Shown: piece by piece, positions 44,100 to 54,189 of the stretch
Numbering within the stretch: position 1 is the stretch's first letter
Layout: every line of letters begins with the position of its first letter
Assembly: GCF_032062135.1 (NCBI RefSeq)
Contig: NC_092861.1
Span: 3,853,988 to 3,917,987 of the forward strand
Reading direction: 5' to 3'
DNA from: Pyxicephalus adspersus
Taxonomy: Eukaryota; Chordata; Amphibia; Anura; Pyxicephalidae
Length of the DNA stretch: 64,000 bases
The notes under the pieces: generated by a model
Told to the model about the DNA's origin: nothing
Databases searched by the model: none
Seen by the model: only the letters and a program-made list of their open reading frames with translations
Program-made: the position numbers and the translations under genes

Positions 44100-45290
44100 T
44101 ATACCAGGCACAAATCACTGCAACTCTATATTTGTATGTCATTTTTATTTGTTTTTTTATATTAGTATTTTATATTTTTTAAATAAGTACCTTAATATAC
44201 AGTGGTATCAGCTCCTGCAATTTAAAGCAGAGTATTAAACAAAAATAAGAGAACAGAGCATATTTTTGCACAAATAAAATGTATTTACTACAGATTGTCA
44301 TAGTAAGTACCAGATTTACCAGAAATGCAAAATAATTAAAGCCGTTATTTTCTCGTCAAGTCCATGACAAATGTATCCTCAGAAATCACAACTGTTTAGT
44401 GTTATTACCCAACACGTTTCGTCCAGATGTAGGCTTTCTCAAGGGTGTTAAATCTCTTGCCGAATAAGTCTTGATGATGAAAACAATATTGCCTTTTTAA
44501 CTACAGATAATACATGGCAAAAATATAGCAAGGAGTAATAGTAATACGATCAAAAGTTGGACTCCACCAACATACATAGTCTGTAGATAGTAACCAGAAA
44601 TGCCAAATAGATCATTGCTGTCACGTAAACCTGCAAGCCAAAGATGCTCATTGCTCAAGGAACCCCTTGCAACCTTTGGAGGAAACCAAGAAACATTGGT
44701 ATAGAGGGAAATCCTGAAAAGTTTGGGTTTTCTTTCATTTACAGAAGAAGCACCATAGAAGCACAAATACTGTGAATTGTATCATATATAACAAAATTAT
44801 TATATTATTAGAATATATTACATATTACATGTTAAATAGCTTTATTTTGTTTAAAAATATAATTATTTTTTCAAATTTTCTCAAACCCTAATAGAATGAT
44901 ATTGATTATTTTTAATGTAGACAGTTTTATTGCTGTTCCTACCCCCCTGACAACCACCAGCAAATAAAACTCCCACCATATCTACCTCTTTAATTTTGTT
45001 ACCTGAAAGTTACTGTTTTATGTGTATTGAGTGACAGAGGTGGTAGTAGGTCCTCTCCATGCAGCTTTATGGTGTCATGAGAGGTCTAAACAAACATTTA
45101 ACATTTTTGTGTGCTTTAGATGGGGATCAGGGTCTTAGAACTCCCAGATCACCCTCTCCTATATATGCAGAGCCTTCTCCTATTGCAACAAGGATAAACT
45201 TACAGCTCCACCAGCCATGCCAGCAAAGCAGGAAGCAGTAGCAGGAGAGATCTACAAATTCACTGAAAATATTTTCCAGACAATAATGAC
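44100..45290. repeat. Duplicated unit, third copy, left segment
   Basis: Collinear with 23840-25185. It includes the minus-strand hammerhead-like motif at 44406-44450. It stops at the hAT insertion at 45291 and resumes at 47221. Confidence 0.8.
44406..44450 (-). other. Hammerhead-like motif, decayed, near a Penelope RT relic
   Basis: Minus strand: ACCC, then TTGAGAA (core position, two changes from CTGANGA), AGCCTACATCTGGAC, GAAA, CGTGT, T and GGGT. Helix I ACCC/GGGT and the GAAA-N4-T-H spacing are kept. It lies ~360 bp upstream, in element direction, of the RT relic at 43755-44045. Confidence 0.45.
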
Positions 45291-47220
45291 TAGTGTTGGT
45301 GGAATAGCTCACTATTCGATTCGGCAGCTATTCGCTCGAATATAGCAAAAAAATTTGGGTGGTCGAATGTCAAAGCCGAACACCATTAAAGTCAATGGGA
45401 GGAAAAATTTGGGTTTTTTTCAGCACAGTGTAGAGCTGTAGAAGCCTCCAAACAGATGTAAAAAGATACATTATAAAAAAATACATAAAAAGATACATTG
45501 TAAAAAGATACATAACACTATTACATACCCCTGTACTTCACATGAAGATTTAAGAGCACCTGTCACTTCAATATTAGGCTAAAGCTAGGTACATACTTCC
45601 AATAATTATTGTTAGAAAATTAATGATTACGACCGATCAACGATTATGCACGATTATACTTGAACAATCATATTGTGCACAATTCTGATCGTTCATATAT
45701 AATCCACCAACAGCGTCCACACACTAGATACAATCGTTTGAACGATGCAGGGAGGGACATGTAAAGGAGAAAGTGTACCGCAGAAACATGCACAATCATT
45801 GAGCGACACGATACTGTACACACGATAGATAGTGAAAGATCGTCGGCCAATCAGATCCACCGTGGCGGTCGTTCATTTCCAACGACAATCCTCGTTCGTC
45901 GGCGTCCTTGGTCACTTTTTTTTGGCCAATCGGTTGTTCATCGGCCGTTTGTCAGTCGTTTCTAGCGATATATATTGGAGGTGTGTATGCAGCTTTAGTC
46001 TACACGGACTGTTTCCCCAGCGTTTAACCTGAGGCTTTTTAAAGCCCATGTTTGAAGTCCCTATGCATTCCCATGGGCTAATCTACACCAGGATGTTTCC
46101 TTCTGACACATTTTTGAGCGTTATCTTAAACGTTACTTGCAACATTTAAAAAATTAAAACGCTGGATAAACGCGTGAAAACGCTTCCAGTGAACTCAATG
46201 GAGGCTTTTTCAAGCGTTTTTAAACTTTTATGAAAGCTTCCACTGGAAACAATGGAGGCTTTTATAAACATTTTTAGCAGGACTTTGGAATCTGGAAGCC
46301 CCCTGTAATAAGGAGACTCCCAGATCTTCACCGCCCCACCCTGGGGAATGAGTACAGGGGTACATAAATCCCCTTACTCATTCCCTGAAAGGGTTAAAAA
46401 TAAGTAAAAACTAGGACAAGGCTTTAATGTTAAATTATTTTATTAATGTGTGTGTTTGTGTAATTAAACTTATTTTTTTACAGGTTATCCCAATGACAGG
46501 AGGATTTCCAGGGTTGCAATGAACAGAGCCCTGTAAATCCTCCTGACAGTGAGGGATTGCAGGGCACTAGGGGTTAAATGAGGACAAGCCTCTCCATTCA
46601 CCCCTAGTGTTCTGGCTGAGGTTTTACATTTCTCAGCTATTCAGCACTAGAGATGAATGGGGAGACTTGTGCCCATTCATCCCTAGTGCTCTGTGATTGG
46701 CTGAGAAATAGGAAATCCTGAAGACCGCTCAAGCATCATCAGTATTTCCCTTCGCTGATTGCTCTGCTCGCTGATTGGCTGAGGAAAGGGAAACCCTGAT
46801 GATGCTTGAGCTGTCATCAGGGTTTCCTATTTCTCAGCCAATCACAGAGCAGTAGAGGTAATGAATGGAGATAGTATCTCCATTCAACCTCTATTGCCCT
46901 CGTATTGCCTGCGGTTACAGATAGTTGAAGGCACCTGCTTTCAATTAGCTGTGACCGCAATGTTCCCACGGTCCAGGAATCCCACAATGACATTATGATT
47001 CATAAAGTCATTGTCGGATAACCTGTAAAAAAAAAAAAAAACAAGTTTAAAATAAATAAATAAAAACACATACAAAAAATTATTTAAGAAATTGCTGTGT
47101 TATTTTACTGTGTGAATTTTTGCAAATTTTTGCTGTGTTTTTCGGGTCGGGTCTATCCGAATTCGAACAGCCATATTCGGGTCAAATATAGGGAAAACCC
47201 AAATTCAAACATCAACACTA
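45291..47220. mobile_element. hAT-type non-autonomous element, 8-bp target duplication
   Basis: 1930 bp bounded by TAGTGTTGGTG and CATCAACACTA, with ATAATGAC duplicated at 45283-45290 and 47221-47228. The empty site is readable at ~25184-25195. TTCGA-rich subterminal sequence (CTATTCGATTCGGCAGC, TTCGGGTCGGG) is also seen near 31230 and 19050. Nested inside are a PIF-type MITE (45577-46000), an inverted AACGC-rich repeat (~46060-46280) and a TTAACCTCTAG-type palindromic segment (~46480-46960). No transposase. Confidence 0.88.
45577..46000. mobile_element. MITE related to the PIF/Harbinger-like copies, nested
   Basis: Ends GGCTAAAGCTAGGTACATAC and GTGTATGCAGCTTTAGTC are near-inverted and match the TIR type of 7153-7410 and 36064-36383. 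A clean target duplication is not visible. Confidence 0.55.
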
Positions 47221-47383
47221 ATAATGACCAGGCCTAGTACCTGGTATGAGTCACATGCAATGGTTCTCAGGAATACTTAATAAATGTATCTGCTTCGAAT
47301 CATACATCTACAAACCCTAAAATGAAGACCACTGGGTGTCCCAGTATAACTGAGGGACAGACCTTTCCAAGTATGTTTGAGAG
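47221..47383. repeat. Duplicated unit, third copy, middle segment
   Basis: Collinear with 25186-25330 (AATGACCAGGCCTAG..., GGTTCTC-G..., CATACATCTACAAACCC). It ends at the next hAT insertion. Confidence 0.8.
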
Positions 47384-49312
47384 CAGTAGTGCCCAAAATT
47401 TTTTCATCTGGGGGCCACAGTTGACATTGAGATAAAATCTGAGAGCTACAATGCAAAAAAAATGTAAGATGTATGTTTAAGACTAGAACAATTTTAATTT
47501 AAAACTATATTAAATTGAAATGTTTCTAGTTACTGTAATGTACATGCACAAAATAAAGGAAACAACAAGAATTTCAGCACTGCCAATTTGATGCTCATTC
47601 TAATATTGTGACATTTTTGAAATCCAAAATAATTAAAGCCTTTATTTTCTCAACAAGTCCGTGACAAGTGTATCCAAACTCAGAAATTGCTGTTTAGTGT
47701 TATTACCCAACACGTTTCGTCCAGATGTAGGCTTTCCCAAGGGTGTTAAATCCCTGGCCGAATGAGTCTTGATGATGAAAACAATATTGCATTTTAACTA
47801 CAGATATTACCTGGCAAAAATATAGCAAGGGGTAATAGTAATACGATCAAAACTTTGACTCCACCAACATACATAGTCTGTAGATAGTAACCAGAAATGC
47901 CAAAGAGATCATTGCTGTCACGTAAACCTGCAAGCCAAAGATGCCCATTGCTCAAGAAACCCCTTGCAACCTTTGGAGGCAAGCCTTCATTCTAACCTGT
48001 AGTGCCCAGAGATCTAACACTGAGAGGAGGATTCTCACAGTTCCATTTATAAATGCAGCCGCAATACTCCTCCTCTCAGAGTCCCGAGTCATGAGGCTTG
48101 TGTTTATGAATGAACGCCAGCGAGACTCACACTGTGTTCCTGGAGCCATCAGAGGAGCAGAACTGACAGCTCCGCTCCCCTGATCACAAAAATTTGTTCT
48201 AGCCAGCCGAATTTACAAAGGCAACTCTTGCCTACATGTTTGGTGAGCGAGAACGGCCCAATTTGCTGCGAGACCGAATTTAAAAAATTTGCTCACTCAT
48301 CCCTATTAGCCACAAGAGTCCCACTCTTGCAGTTACATTTCCCTTTACTTACAGAGAAATTGGGGTTCATAAAGCGTAAAGGGATAACTATGTGTGACAA
48401 AGTAGTCTCATATGATTGGTATACCATTTTAATAGGGAAGGTGGGGAAAAAATGGGTTTCCTACTGGCTCCCACATTTCCAGTTGCCAACTTTCCTCTGT
48501 TCCAGAGAAAATGGAGGGTCACAGAAGATAAGTGGTCAACTATGTGTAACAGGCAGCTCGCCAGCCACACAGTGCATCTGCAGATTTGACTCCAGGCAGC
48601 AGTGAGCGGTACTGAGCGTTTGCCCCAGGCAGGGTTCTATGGCATGAGAAAGGGGTAACTGCATCGCAACCTCACAGCCAGCCTGAATGCAGTCTTGAAG
48701 TTTTATGAACGAGCAAGTATATATTTGGGGCACCACAGAACAGTGCAAACTGACAGTACCTCAATGACCATTGCCATGGAAGTGGCCCCCGGGGGTCCCT
48801 AACATGCAAACTCAATTTGGTGGCCAAGGTCTTAAAACAGCCCCCTTAATGTGAAAATATCCCTGCTTGCTATTAGGATTTTATGCTTGTGACTCCCTGT
48901 TTGAAAACACTTTACGTTTAGGGGGCTGAAATATGGTTTATTAGCAGCCCTGTGCCCTGTGCACCCTGAAAATATCACATTTCTATGACACTCAGTGTAG
49001 GAGATATGAAGGTTTATACATGGGGATAATGACAGCTGCATGGACACAGACACAGCTCTCACGCTGGTGCTGCTGGGGGGAGGGTATCTCATAGTACAAT
49101 GTGGGGGGCAGCCAGAGCTGATTGCCAGATCTGTGGGTAACACCCACTCTCTCCCTCTCCTGGCAGCACAATCTCATAGAGGAACATAGGAGATGTGCAT
49201 GACCCATCCCCCGCTAGACAAGCAGAGAAAGCTGAGAAGGAAAGAGCAGAGGGCTACATCTGGCAGCTCAATGGTAGGATGTGGCCCACAGGCTGTAGGT
49301 TGGGCACCCTTG
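47384..49312. mobile_element. Second hAT-type element, composite
   Basis: 1929 bp bounded by CAGTAGTGCCCAAAATTTT and AGGTTGGGCACCCTTG. The 8-bp flanks TTTGAGAG (47376-47383) and CTTTAGAG (49313-49320) differ at two positions, as expected for an aged target duplication of CTTTAGAG, the empty-site sequence at ~25325. Inside lie a copy of the 24080-24560 repeat with its hammerhead-like motif (47704-47748) and a palindromic MITE (~48000-48305). No transposase is recognised. Confidence 0.8.
47704..47748 (-). other. Hammerhead-like motif, decayed
   Basis: Minus strand: ACCC, TTGGGAA, a CC/GG stem region, GAAA, CGTGT, T, GGGT. Same layout as 44406-44450 with one more core change. Confidence 0.4.
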
Positions 49313-51071
49313 CTTTAGAGGGGTTGTGAGTGACAAATGCATTTGCCTTAACACAGCCAATAGAGACCGGCTGATTTTATTTAAATGAACCAGACTTGAA
49401 TTTCTGAAAACTTGCACACCCGTTCTGTGGACTCTATAGATAAGCTGAAACTTAGTACTAGGCCTGACAATTCCAAAATTTAAAACATCAGTTAAAGTGC
49501 CTTATACCTTAACATGTCCCAATAACTAAACTCAAAAACTGAGGTGGGTGCCGGTTCCCTTGTTATGGATTTATTGTGGCATGAGAAGTGTAACCAAATC
49601 CTAATTTTTTTTTTTTGTGAGGTCAGAACCCCCCATGTGTCCCTTGGGAGAGATTTGCACCACTCACATTGACCCTGAAATTCTTCAGGAAAAGACCTTG
49701 TTCATTTACATTTGAAAGTAGAATGGTGAACAACAATGTAATGGTCAGATATCTTCACTTTTACTGTCTTAAGTGTGAAAGCTAGTTATGTGACCAACAA
49801 TAAATGGGAAGGGGTCCTAGTGTAGAAGGTATGTTGGCATGATATAGATTTCATAGTCAAGACGAAGAAAGGTTTTCTAGATGCCCAAATCAAATCTTCA
49901 GTTAGTGGGGACACAACACTTTAAAATAGTTTTTTATACTTTGATTATCCAGTTACATTAAATATATGTAATATACCCTTCACACTACATATATGTAATA
50001 TGTATTAATAATTGACTACGTTACAGCGGGGGTAAGGTCATGATCTACATACAGCCCAAGGATTTATTTGGTTTCAGATAAACTTGTCAAAATTCAAACA
50101 CTCTCACAAAAAGGAAAGGGTCCGAAGCCCACATTTAAATACCATTGAATGTAACATTCTTTATGTAAGGATTTTTGTGAATGAAAAAAAATAATACAAA
50201 CATAAATCACAATAAATATAATACAGAAAGAGGGGGATTCGTGCAACTTTATATAATTTCAATTAGAAAAAGAGTTTACTATATTTATTTACTGTGCTAT
50301 TCACGCTACACATACACGATACATTTTGCAGGATCACACAATTAACAAAAAAACTTTGAACTATTTCACTACTTTATTAATCAACATCTTACATCATGTT
50401 TTATAGGTCTGAGGATAGAGAATTGTCCATCTATCACCCTGTACTATAGTCATCCTTCTTTTTTATAGCTTTTGAGAACATAAAAATTAGTTCAATACAA
50501 TGCCAGAAATAAGAGGTGCTTAAAATACAAATATTTCAACTCAGATTGAATACAATGGAAATCCACCCAGATTCAGAATTCTGAGTCTCATGGGAACTTG
50601 CTTTATTTCCATCATAATGTATGTGTAAATAAGATATTCACCTAATGTTGATTTTCACAGAAAGAATCACTACATATTTATTACACATCCTCTGCATATT
50701 TACTCAAAAATGTACTAATTTTACATTCACCACTCAATCACCAGTCTGGACATTTAAATGGACATATTAAATCGCACCCTTCACACTACAGATGTTGCTC
50801 TGGTGAATGTCGGTGACCTATGCATACTTTGTATGATTGCTTTTTTATCTGTTGTATCTTCTTAGAAATATGCTATTATTATTGGTAATTATTTTGTATT
50901 TACAGTCATGGAAACAGTATTAGAGAGCTCTGCCCTTTTAATTTTACAATCTAGAAGAACATGATGCATAAATCATTCTACTTTACTAACAAATGTACCC
51001 ACCCGTGAAGCACCAAATATTTCTGATCCTGGTTTATCTAAAAACCTTGCTCATCATTCTTCTTTAAGTCA
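49313..51071 (-). repeat. Duplicated unit, third copy, right segment and TAS2R 3' flank
   Basis: 49313-50160 is collinear with 25325-26210. 50270-50960 is TAS2R 3' flank as at 27100-27650 and 29100-29480. It leads into the stop codon of the TAS2R at 51072. The stretch equivalent to 26230-26870, including its hammerhead-like motif, is mostly missing here. Confidence 0.75.
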
Positions 51072-52022
51072 CTAAGGAGTCATTTCTACCCGCTGTATGG
51101 GGTGAGGTCCAAGAGCTTTTCTGTTGAACAGTCTGTCAGTTCTGCAATGGACAACCCTGAAGAATTGATTTCTTAGTTTCATTGTCACATAAATTAGCAA
51201 AACTGAATGTAAGGCTTGAAAAATGCTCAAGGTGAAAAGGAACCAATTCAGGTTTATTAATTTAATGAGCATTTGAAATAAATTTACTAAAGTATAAAAG
51301 GCACAGACCATGAAAGAGAGAACTGTAAACTTCATAATCCTATGGTAGGTGTCTGTGCTGCTCGTCACTTTTCCACCATTGTTCATTCTTCTCATATGGA
51401 AAACAAGCAAAATGACCTGAAGGAGCGATGCTATGAGAAACAGGAGAACAGGGAAACTATTGCAAAGTATATTACCATACATTAGTATCTTTTTCTCTCT
51501 GTTGTATGAAATGTCATCTTGAGTTCCATTCCAGAAAGAATTATCGGGTAAAGCCATAAAATAAATAAATGTGTATCCTAAAGACAACAGCACAGAGCCA
51601 ATAATCAGGTAGGTGACCCTCTTTAATATGATGGCCTTTACATGTAAGAAGAAGGCATTGTGAAAGGTGGAGATCTTAACATAGAAGAAGATGGAGAGCA
51701 GGGATGCTAACCAGATGCTAGCAAGGTTTGAGATATTCATTATAAATTGATTTAACGTAATAACTATTTCAGGGATCCTAATATTATACAATTTTGAAAT
51801 TGAATACAGCAGGACAGCAGTGTGGAAGAAGATTCTTGATATCCCAAGGAAGGTGATCATTTTGTCGACAGCTCCTATTGATTTTTGTTTCAGCCAGTCA
51901 ATGACATTAACAGCCACAATAAATGATTGTACCAAGAAACCAGCCAAAGTTGCTAAGCCATATAAGGAGGTTAAAAACAGTAAATAAATTCCATAGAAGG
52001 CTTCCTCTGTAGAATCTGCCAT
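51072..52022 (-). CDS. TAS2R: Bitter taste receptor TAS2R
   Basis: Intact intronless receptor, 316 residues from the ATG at 52022 (M-A-D-S-T-E-E); the codon six positions upstream that keeps the frame open is TTG. Hallmarks: FLGISR (~58-63), W-L-A-S-L-L-S-I-F-F-Y-V-K-I (~104-117), then FLHVKA, where the common R-L-K is H-V-K, FHMRRMN (~208-214), HRIMKF and HSVLLIY...KLR (~272-284). NIS at 97 and NGT at 165 are potential glycosylation sites. Closest paralogue is 29594-30541, consistent with the shared duplication unit. Loop substitutions suggest some divergence in coupling or ligand range, which cannot be read from sequence. Confidence 0.94.
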   Translation of the reverse strand: MADSTEEAFYGIYLLFLTSLYGLATLAGFLVQSFIVAVNVIDWLKQKSIGAVDKMITFLGISRIFFHTAVLLYSISKLYNIRIPEIVITLNQFIMNISNLASIWLASLLSIFFYVKISTFHNAFFLHVKAIILKRVTYLIIGSVLLSLGYTFIYFMALPDNSFWNGTQDDISYNREKKILMYGNILCNSFPVLLFLIASLLQVILLVFHMRRMNNGGKVTSSTDTYHRIMKFTVLSFMVCAFYTLVNLFQMLIKLINLNWFLFTLSIFQALHSVLLIYVTMKLRNQFFRVVHCRTDRLFNRKALGPHPIQRVEMTP

Positions 52023-52094
52023 CTTTGCAACCACATACAAAAGCTGTCTGTAGGAAAATGATAAAAGTTTTTTTTTTTTTGTAAATGGAAAATG

Positions 52095-52170
52095 ACTTTA
52101 AGTTTACAATTCAAATGGAAATGTAAGCACAGTGGCTGTGCTGATCTTTATACAAATGTGAGATGAGTAA
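52095..52170 (-). promoter_or_regulatory. TATA- and octamer-like block upstream of TAS2R at 51072
   Basis: In gene direction TTTGTATAAAG (52146-52156) then ATTTGAAT (52109-52116), one base off the octamer, 87-94 bp before the ATG. Confidence 0.38.
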
Positions 52171-52215
52171 ATCTGACACTGGACAGGTTATAAGATACCA
52201 GAACACTGGGCTACA

Positions 52216-52239
52216 AAAAAAAAAAAAAAAAAAAAAAAA
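52216..52239. repeat. Poly(A) tract
   Basis: An uninterrupted run of A within the TAS2R upstream flank. The receptors at 5506 and 29594 lack it. Confidence 0.9.
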
Positions 52240-52559
52240 CCTTGTATACTGTAAACGCTGTGTATAAAGGTAAAGATGTATTCTAGTAAGAGTACGACTG
52301 TAGAATATTCTAATACATGTTTACTGTCATCTGAATGTTCTGATAAAGAGAAAGCTGAACAAAATGGGTTAATCATTTGTATCAATCATGCTTAAATACA
52401 CATTTGTGCCAGTCAGTATGATGACTTTACTATTCCATGGTTTAGTATTCCTTTCAAGCCAGCATTAGTGTACAGTGGGCACATGTGATGATCCTAATAC
52501 TTGATAAAAATAGTAGCTTTCAGAAGAAAGATTTCAGTGAATAAATTACAAAAAAAGTA

Positions 52560-54180
52560 TTTATTCAAACCACACAAAAATACAAAATGGCAAGCAATGC
52601 TTCACAAAGTAATTTAAACAAAGAAAACATGTGAAGATATAACCTCATGAGAGAATAGATTTTCTATTATCTCCCCACACCCTCAAGAGTAACTTCTTTT
52701 ATACATATGTTTCACATTTACATACATTGGTTATAGGTAACATTATGCTTACCGACTACTATACATACTTAATACATGTTGTAACATATAAGGAGTGGAA
52801 ATAGAGTACCCAGCTCTTGCTTATTGACTTCTGTTCCATTGGATGTTCTCATGCAGGAATATGGATAACAAGAATATTTACATAGATAGCAACATTAAAA
52901 ATTAGGAGTACAGCTCTTCACCCACCTCTCCATGATCCTGCACATACAATCTCTAAATATATTACTAGTGTAAATTATGAATTATAAGAATACCTTGTTG
53001 TTAAAACATGTTTTATTTTAAAGGGAAAATAAAAGAACAGTAATTTTTACTTGCACATATATTTTTGTCATGGTGCTAGATGTAGATATTTGTAGATAAA
53101 CCACTGCAGGGAGCTTTGTAATTGATCTAGCCTCATTGGCCCTCCATGCCTTACTAGCATGGCAATTCAGGCAGGTAAAATATATGAAAATCAATGTAGC
53201 TTTGTATTCATTTACCTGTCAGGTGAGACCTCTTTTTTGCCAGCGCACTAGATCATCACACAAAAGATAGCAATAAACAAATACTCTCAAATATTAGGTG
53301 TTTGATGGATTAAGGATCAAAAATACAATAAGCAGTCATAGTCTAGCCCAGCGCGTTTCTCCCTGGTGTGCTTCCTTAATGGATTTTGAGACGTTAAAAG
53401 ATTACACTGGTAAGTGTATGTATGTACAAGAATTCAAATAAATTACATGCATGAATATTCAGTAGCATAGACTTACTTGGTAAATTAACCCAGAAGAAGG
53501 AACTAGAGAATGAATTTCCTGTATATTTCAGATGAAAGGTGATAAACCAGAGAGTAACAAGTTTGGAGGCTTCTGTATTTGGACATAAAGTAAAATTATT
53601 CATAATAGAGATAGGAATAATCCACTTACACAATTAAAACTCCCAATAACTATCAAACATCCAAACTTAACGAACTGCAGATGTCTCAATTAAAAGCGAA
53701 TTCGTAGCAGCTGTGCGCATAGCTAGGTGCATATAAGGGTGTTGTCTGTTGCTTTTTCTTTTGTCTGTTTTTTGGGTCCTGGAGGGGGAGGGGGAACTCG
53801 TATTTGGTGTGTTATCCTAATCTATGTTACTACATTTGTTTCCTTTACTTACCATTTAGCACAATAGCTGCTTTTGTTGTTTTACACTTTGAATGTTTCA
53901 ATGTCAGTCTTGCAATGAGAAAGTCAATGTTATTGCTATTGTGTTACAATTATTCTGCTTGTAGTCATATTGTTGGTTTTCTAATTTTTTTTTTGTAGTG
54001 CCTTTAAATGTTTGTTCTGCCTAACTAATTTCTAGCACAATTTTCCACCACTGATGGATCCAATTTTTTTTCTATCCTTGTTTTAGTTGCTTGACCATAC
54101 ATGTAAATTTAAATGTGTGTATGCATATTCATGCATAATGTAGGGTCATGCAAACACACATTTAGATGTGTGTTAAGGCT
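52560..54180. other. Intergenic, with a decayed hammerhead-like motif
   Basis: No gene seen. 53040-53180 is related to 14880-14990 and 23720-23860. At 53343-53388 the minus strand reads TCCA, TTAAGGA, AGCACACCAGGGA, GAAA, CGCGC, T, GGGC: a decayed hammerhead-like copy with the usual spacing. Confidence 0.45.
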
Positions 54181-54189
54181 GCTTGTCAT

